Positions 60,156 to 64,000 of a stretch of DNA of 64,000 nt are shown here, piece after piece (positions within the stretch are counted from its first letter, which is position 1; each line of letters starts with the position of its first letter). A program made the position numbers and the translations under genes. The notes beneath the pieces were generated by a model. That model made no database searches and had not been told where the DNA came from. It worked only from the letters and a program-made list of their open reading frames with translations. The DNA is from Deinococcus roseus. Its GTDB lineage: Bacteria; Deinococcota; Deinococci; Deinococcales; Deinococcaceae. The stretch lies in contig NZ_BMOD01000005.1 of the NCBI RefSeq assembly GCF_014646895.1, forward strand, positions 209,452 to 273,451, given 5' to 3'.

Positions 60156-61169
60156 ATGCGCAAAAGAACCTTTACCCTAGTCACCCTCAGCCTGCTGGGT
60201 CTGTTGTCCAGCGCTCAGGCCGACAAACTCGACACCGTCAAAAAGCGTGGCAAGCTCGTTTGCGGTGTGAACGACAAACTGCCCGGTTTCGGCTTTCTCG
60301 ACTCCAACGGCAAATACTCTGGTTTCGATGTGGACTTCTGTAAAGCTGTGTCTGCTGCTGTCTTTGGCGACCCCAGCAAAGTGCAGTACGTTCCCCTGAC
60401 GGCTGCTGTGCGCTTCACTGCCGCCCAGAGCGGTGAAGTGGATGTGGTCTTCAGAAACACCACCTACACCTCTTCCCGCGACGGTGAGGTCGGCATGGAC
60501 TTCGGGCCCGTGACCTTCTACGACGGTCAGGCCGTGATGGTGATGTCCAAGAGCCCCGTGAAGAAGATCACCGATCTGGACGGAGCCACCATCTGCACCA
60601 ACCAGGGCACCACCACCGAGCAGAACATCACCGATTACTTCCGTCTGAAGAAAAAGCAGTTCAAACTGCTCACCTTCCAGGACTTTGACAAGGTGATGGC
60701 CGCCTTCGATCAGGGCCGCTGTGACGCCGTGACCACCGACGCTTCCGGTCTGGCCTCCAGACGGGCCGCCGCCAAAGATCCCAGCGATTACCGCATCCTT
60801 CCTGAAACCATCTCCAAAGAACCCCTCACCCCCTTCGTGGCCCAGGGCGACAGCCAGTGGAGAGACGTGATTTCCTGGGTGGTTTACGCCACCCTCAACG
60901 CCGAAGAGTTCAAGATCACCCAGAAGAACATCGACAGCTTCAAGACCAGCACCGATCCCAACATCCGCCGTTTCCTGGGGCTGGAAAACAACGGAGCCAA
61001 GGGCTTCGGACTGTCCAACGACTTCGCTGTTGAAGTGATCAAGGCTGTGGGCAACTACGGCGAGATCTACGAACGCAACCTCGGCAAGAAAACCAAACTG
61101 AACATCCCCAGAGGCCTCAACAAGCTCTACACCCAGGGCGGCCTGATGTACGGCGTTCCTTTCCGTTAA
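60156..61169 (+). CDS. aapJ: General amino-acid ABC transporter binding protein
   Basis: 337 aa with a Sec signal, MRKRTFTLVTLSLLGLLSSAQA. Family hallmarks are LDTVKKRGKLVCGVNDKLPGFGFLDSNGKYSGFDVDFCKAV, DVVFRNTTYTSSRDGEVGMDFGPVTFYDGQ and CTNQGTTTEQNITDYF, close to AapJ/BztA. It captures a range of L-amino acids outside the membrane. GGAGGA upstream of the ATG. First gene of the operon. A strong hairpin at 61192-61211 separates it from the permeases, as expected for a highly expressed binding protein. Confidence 0.93.
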   Translation: MRKRTFTLVTLSLLGLLSSAQADKLDTVKKRGKLVCGVNDKLPGFGFLDSNGKYSGFDVDFCKAVSAAVFGDPSKVQYVPLTAAVRFTAAQSGEVDVVFRNTTYTSSRDGEVGMDFGPVTFYDGQAVMVMSKSPVKKITDLDGATICTNQGTTTEQNITDYFRLKKKQFKLLTFQDFDKVMAAFDQGRCDAVTTDASGLASRRAAAKDPSDYRILPETISKEPLTPFVAQGDSQWRDVISWVVYATLNAEEFKITQKNIDSFKTSTDPNIRRFLGLENNGAKGFGLSNDFAVEVIKAVGNYGEIYERNLGKKTKLNIPRGLNKLYTQGGLMYGVPFR

Positions 61170-61191
61170 ACCTCAAAACGCAGACATCCAC

Positions 61192-61211
61192 GGGGCGCAA
61201 TTTTGCGCCCC
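61192..61211 (+). promoter_or_regulatory. Intercistronic hairpin after the binding-protein gene
   Basis: GGGGCGCAA and TTGCGCCCC form a perfect 9-bp stem with a TT loop, without a following T-run. It likely stabilises the upstream mRNA and reduces read-through into the permease genes. Confidence 0.65.
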
Positions 61212-61290
61212 ATCACATTAATGCCCGCTGGCACGTGCTGCTCACACCTGCTCAGGCAGGCATCCCCAGATGCCTCATTCTGGAGGTCAC

Positions 61291-62412
61291 ATGGAAAAAA
61301 TCCCCTTTTACCGGGACACCCGTTACATCAGCATCCTGCTGCAGGTCATTTTTCTGGTGCTGGTGGTGGGTGCTCTGGTGTGGCTCGGCCTCAACATGCT
61401 CCACAGCCTGGAGAAACAGAACCTCAGCTTCAGCTTCTCTTTCCTGACCGGCTCTGCAGGCTTCCAGATTTCTGAAGGCCCTCTTTTTGACCCTGCAGAA
61501 AGTTACCTGAAAGCTTTCTGGGTCGGCATCGTCAACACCCTGCGTGTTGGACTGACCGGAATTGTGCTGGCCACATTTCTGGGCTTCATGATTGGCATCT
61601 CCAGACTGTCCAGCAACTGGCTGGTCAACCGTCTGGCCTTTTTTTATGTGGAGTTCTTTCGCAACACCCCTCTGCTGGTGCAAATCTTTTTCTTTTACAT
61701 CGCTGTGGTGCTGCAACTGCCTGCAGCCAAACAGGGCTACAACATTGATGGGTGGTTTTACCTCAGCAATGCAGGCATGACCATTCCAGGTCTCATTCCC
61801 AACGGAAACAGCTGGACTTATGTGTTGCTGCTCATTGCCAGTGTGGTGGGCAGTGTTTTTCTCACCAGAGCCATCAAGAACAACCTGATCGGCTTTCTGC
61901 TTCCACTGGTTGTGGCCATTGCAGGCTGGACCATTTTGAAACCTTTCGGGATCGACCATCCGGTGCTCGGAAACTTCAGGGTCACGGGAGGCAGCACCCT
62001 CAGTGCGGAATTCACAGCACTGCTGGTGGCCCTGGTGCTCTACACCTCGGCTTTTACGGGTGAGATTGTGCGTGGGGCCATTCAGGCCATAGACAAAGGC
62101 CAGTGGGAAGCCGCACGCAGCCTCGGGCTAAATTATGGGCAGACTTTGCAACTGGTCATCGTTCCGCAGGCCCTCAGGATCCTGATTCCCCCCATGGGCA
62201 ACCAGTACCTGAACCTGATCAAAAATTCTTCACTGGCGGTTGCCATTGCCTATCCTGATGTGTTCAACGTGGCCAGCACGGCAGGCAACCAGTCGGGCAA
62301 CAACCTGCAGGCCATGACCATCATTTTGCTGGTCTACCTGACCATCAGCCTGATCATCTCCTTCCTGATCAACCTGTACAACCGCAGTTTCAACATCCAG
62401 GGAGCGAGGTGA
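61291..62412 (+). CDS. aapQ: General amino-acid ABC transporter permease, AapQ-like
   Basis: 373 aa from ATG 61291 (GGAGG 5 nt upstream; the earlier in-frame ATG at 61270 has no such site). About eight membrane helices. SYLKAFWVGIVNTLRVGLTGIVLATFLGF and FFRNTPLLVQIFFFY are hallmark HisM/AapQ stretches, and the EAA loop reads GQWEAARSLGLNYGQTLQLVIVPQALRILIPPMGNQYL. It pairs with the following permease. Three bases separate the two genes. Confidence 0.93.
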   Translation: MEKIPFYRDTRYISILLQVIFLVLVVGALVWLGLNMLHSLEKQNLSFSFSFLTGSAGFQISEGPLFDPAESYLKAFWVGIVNTLRVGLTGIVLATFLGFMIGISRLSSNWLVNRLAFFYVEFFRNTPLLVQIFFFYIAVVLQLPAAKQGYNIDGWFYLSNAGMTIPGLIPNGNSWTYVLLLIASVVGSVFLTRAIKNNLIGFLLPLVVAIAGWTILKPFGIDHPVLGNFRVTGGSTLSAEFTALLVALVLYTSAFTGEIVRGAIQAIDKGQWEAARSLGLNYGQTLQLVIVPQALRILIPPMGNQYLNLIKNSSLAVAIAYPDVFNVASTAGNQSGNNLQAMTIILLVYLTISLIISFLINLYNRSFNIQGAR

Positions 62413-62415
62413 CCC

Positions 62416-63612
62416 ATGAAAAGCGCCACCGAAATGCCCACCCCGGCTCCGAGCAAACCTGACCCACTGCGCTGGGTCAAAGAAAACCTCTTCAATGGCA
62501 TCTGGAACAGCCTGCTGACCATCATCACCCTGCTGGTGATCTTCTTTGTGGCCAAAAATGCCCTGAACTGGGCTTTGACTGAGGCCAGATGGGACGTGAT
62601 TCCCGCAAACTTTCGACTGCTGATGGTGGGACCTTACCCGCAGGAAAGCCTGTGGCGGGTCTGGGCAGGTGTGATGCTGATCAATCTGCTCGCAGGACTG
62701 CACCTCGGAAACAGCAACCGTGAACGGGTGAGTCCCGACCTGCGCAACACCTGGATCGCCCTGGTGGTGATCACTGTGGTGTACAGTGCGCTGCAATTCA
62801 GCGCACCCAGCGCGAAATTTTTACCCGCCGTGCTGGTGGTGCTGACCGTCGCTTTCTTTGTGGGTCGCCGCCTTAATCCCATCAGCACCCTCGGGTGGAC
62901 CATCGCATGGGTGATTGGCTTTGGGGTGTTTCTGCTGCTGATTGGAGGCAACTTCGGAGGCGGCCCCATCACCAGTGACCTGTGGGGCGGCCTGCTGCTG
63001 ACCTTTTTGCTGGCCGTGGTGTCCATTGTGGCCTCTTTCCCACTGGGCATCCTGCTTGCCATTGGGAGAAAATCAAAGTTGCCCGTGGTGTCGGGCTTCT
63101 GCGTGGTTTTCATTGAAGTGGTGCGTGGAGTTCCGCTGATTGCCGTTCTGTTCATGGCACAGCTGTTCCTGCCTCTGTTCTTGCCGGATGTGCGCATTGA
63201 CAAGGTGTTGCGGGCCATGGTGGCCTTCACCATCTTCAGTGCAGCTTACCTTGCAGAATACCTGCGTGGCGGCCTGCAGGCCGTTCCCAGAGGCCAGGAT
63301 GAAGCCGCCCGTGCCATGGGCCTGACCGGCACCCAGACCATGCTGCTGATTGTGCTGCCCCAGGCCCTCAGGGCCGTGGTTCCAGCCATCGTGGGACAGT
63401 TCATCAGCCTGTTCAAGGACACCTCGCTGGTGGCCATCATCGGCCTGACCGACATGCTCGGTGTGGCGAACAGCATCACCGCCAACAGCAATTACATCGG
63501 TCTCAGCAAAGAAGTTTACATTGGGATCACCCTGATCTACCTGTGCTTCACCATCCCGATGGCACGGGCCAGCAGGGCCGTAGAAGCCCGCCTGAATGCG
63601 TCCAAGAGGTAA
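62416..63612 (+). CDS. aapM: General amino-acid ABC transporter permease, AapM-like
   Basis: 398 aa. LFNGIWNSLLTIITLLVIFFVA near the N-terminus is typical of AapM; FIEVVRGVPLIAVLFMAQLFLPLF follows, and the EAA loop reads GQDEAARAMGLTGTQTMLLIVLPQALRAVVPAIVGQF. GAGGTGACCC before the ATG. Together with AapQ it forms the membrane channel. Confidence 0.93.
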   Translation: MKSATEMPTPAPSKPDPLRWVKENLFNGIWNSLLTIITLLVIFFVAKNALNWALTEARWDVIPANFRLLMVGPYPQESLWRVWAGVMLINLLAGLHLGNSNRERVSPDLRNTWIALVVITVVYSALQFSAPSAKFLPAVLVVLTVAFFVGRRLNPISTLGWTIAWVIGFGVFLLLIGGNFGGGPITSDLWGGLLLTFLLAVVSIVASFPLGILLAIGRKSKLPVVSGFCVVFIEVVRGVPLIAVLFMAQLFLPLFLPDVRIDKVLRAMVAFTIFSAAYLAEYLRGGLQAVPRGQDEAARAMGLTGTQTMLLIVLPQALRAVVPAIVGQFISLFKDTSLVAIIGLTDMLGVANSITANSNYIGLSKEVYIGITLIYLCFTIPMARASRAVEARLNASKR

Positions 63613-63615
63613 TCC

Positions 63616-64000
63616 ATGAGCTATCAGTATCCAGCCAGACTCCAGAGCGCCAGAGACATCATCATTGCCGAGAAAGTCAACAAACATTACGGCGCTTACC
63701 ACGCCCTCCGGGACGTGTCCATCACCGTCAAACAGGGTGAGGTCGTCGTCATCATTGGCCCCTCCGGATCAGGAAAATCCACCTTCATCCGCACCATCAA
63801 CCACCTCGAGCAACACCAGGGCGGCACCATCACCGTGGACGGAACGTTACTCAACAACGATGTCAAAAACATCGACCAGATCCGGCGGGAAGTGGGGATG
63901 GTCTTCCAGCAGTTCAATCTGTTCCCGCACCTGACGGTGCTGCAGAACATCACGCTGGCTCCGATCCGGGTGCGCAAATGGGACAAAAAGAAAGCCGAGC
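63616..64000 (+). CDS. aapP: Amino-acid ABC transporter ATPase, AapP-like (cut by window end)
   Basis: The first 128 codons are present. Walker A is GPSGSGKST (about residues 51-59). The Q-loop reads VGMVFQQFNLFPHLTVLQNITLAPI, characteristic of the polar amino-acid (GlnQ/AapP) ATPases. An AGAGGT ribosome-binding site lies upstream. The signature motif, Walker B and C-terminus lie outside the window. Confidence 0.93.
   Translation, partial: MSYQYPARLQSARDIIIAEKVNKHYGAYHALRDVSITVKQGEVVVIIGPSGSGKSTFIRTINHLEQHQGGTITVDGTLLNNDVKNIDQIRREVGMVFQQFNLFPHLTVLQNITLAPIRVRKWDKKKAE

Overview
The window looks like chromosomal DNA from a Deinococcus-like bacterium. This is inferred from the moderately high GC, the mix of tightly packed polycistronic operons with clear Shine-Dalgarno sites, the sugar and amino-acid ABC transporters, and short heptamer-based intergenic repeats. 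There is no marker gene (rRNA, rpoB, recA), so the genus is an inference. I see no tRNA, rRNA, CRISPR array, insertion sequence, integrase or phage head gene.

Layout. (1) 1-7338, minus: the N-terminal 2446 codons of a giant secreted YD/RHS-repeat protein that runs off the left edge. (2) 7.4-10.2 kb: a DUF2254 membrane-protein gene split by a frameshift, then a minus-strand pair encoding a TagA/WecG-type glycosyltransferase and a ComB-family phosphatase. (3) 10.3-23.3 kb: a hemicellulose-type glycan utilisation locus. A minus-strand operon starts at a promoter near 19.9 kb and encodes a GH2 enzyme, a sugar-binding protein, two permeases, a GH1-like enzyme, a GH43 lipoprotein, a metal-ligand-less M24 homologue and a second GH43. 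A divergent ArsR-type regulator and a separate GH43 lipoprotein follow on the plus strand. (4) 23.3-26.2 kb: metallo-hydrolase, BTAD-type regulator, DinB-like protein and a small PD-(D/E)XK-like nuclease. (5) 26.4-51.3 kb, minus: a nearly uninterrupted 25-kb operon for an extracellular contractile injection system (eCIS, Afp/PVC type). (6) 51.5-59.6 kb: PAS-GAF-GGDEF protein divergent from the eCIS, a secreted VWA protein with Ig-like repeats, and a large PAS/GAF histidine kinase. (7) 59.8-64.0 kb, plus: an Aap-type general amino-acid ABC operon with a long, foldable leader. It is cut by the right edge inside the ATPase gene.

The eCIS operon, read in transcription order (right to left), has a 58-aa leader protein, DUF4255 tube-terminator homologue, unknown 240-aa protein, sheath, tube, second sheath, second tube, Afp7-like adaptor, a 55-aa DUF5908/Afp6-like protein, hub, spike, a 490-aa protein with a C-terminal membrane segment, gp25, baseplate J, a tail-protein-I subunit with an added beta-rich N-terminus, two proteins sharing an N-terminal module (one with fibre-like repeats), an Afp14-like length-control protein, an AAA+ ATPase, and finally a 1060-aa protein with a long helical body and a C-terminal nuclease-like tip. 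That last protein is the best effector candidate in the window. The possible membrane anchor, the absence of a recognisable PAAR tip, the split hub/spike and the nuclease-tipped cargo candidate make this locus the most interesting system here.

The second most interesting signal is the leader before the amino-acid transporter operon: a strong promoter inside an 18-bp palindrome is followed by about 280 nt that can form an 11-bp stem enclosing an inner hairpin.
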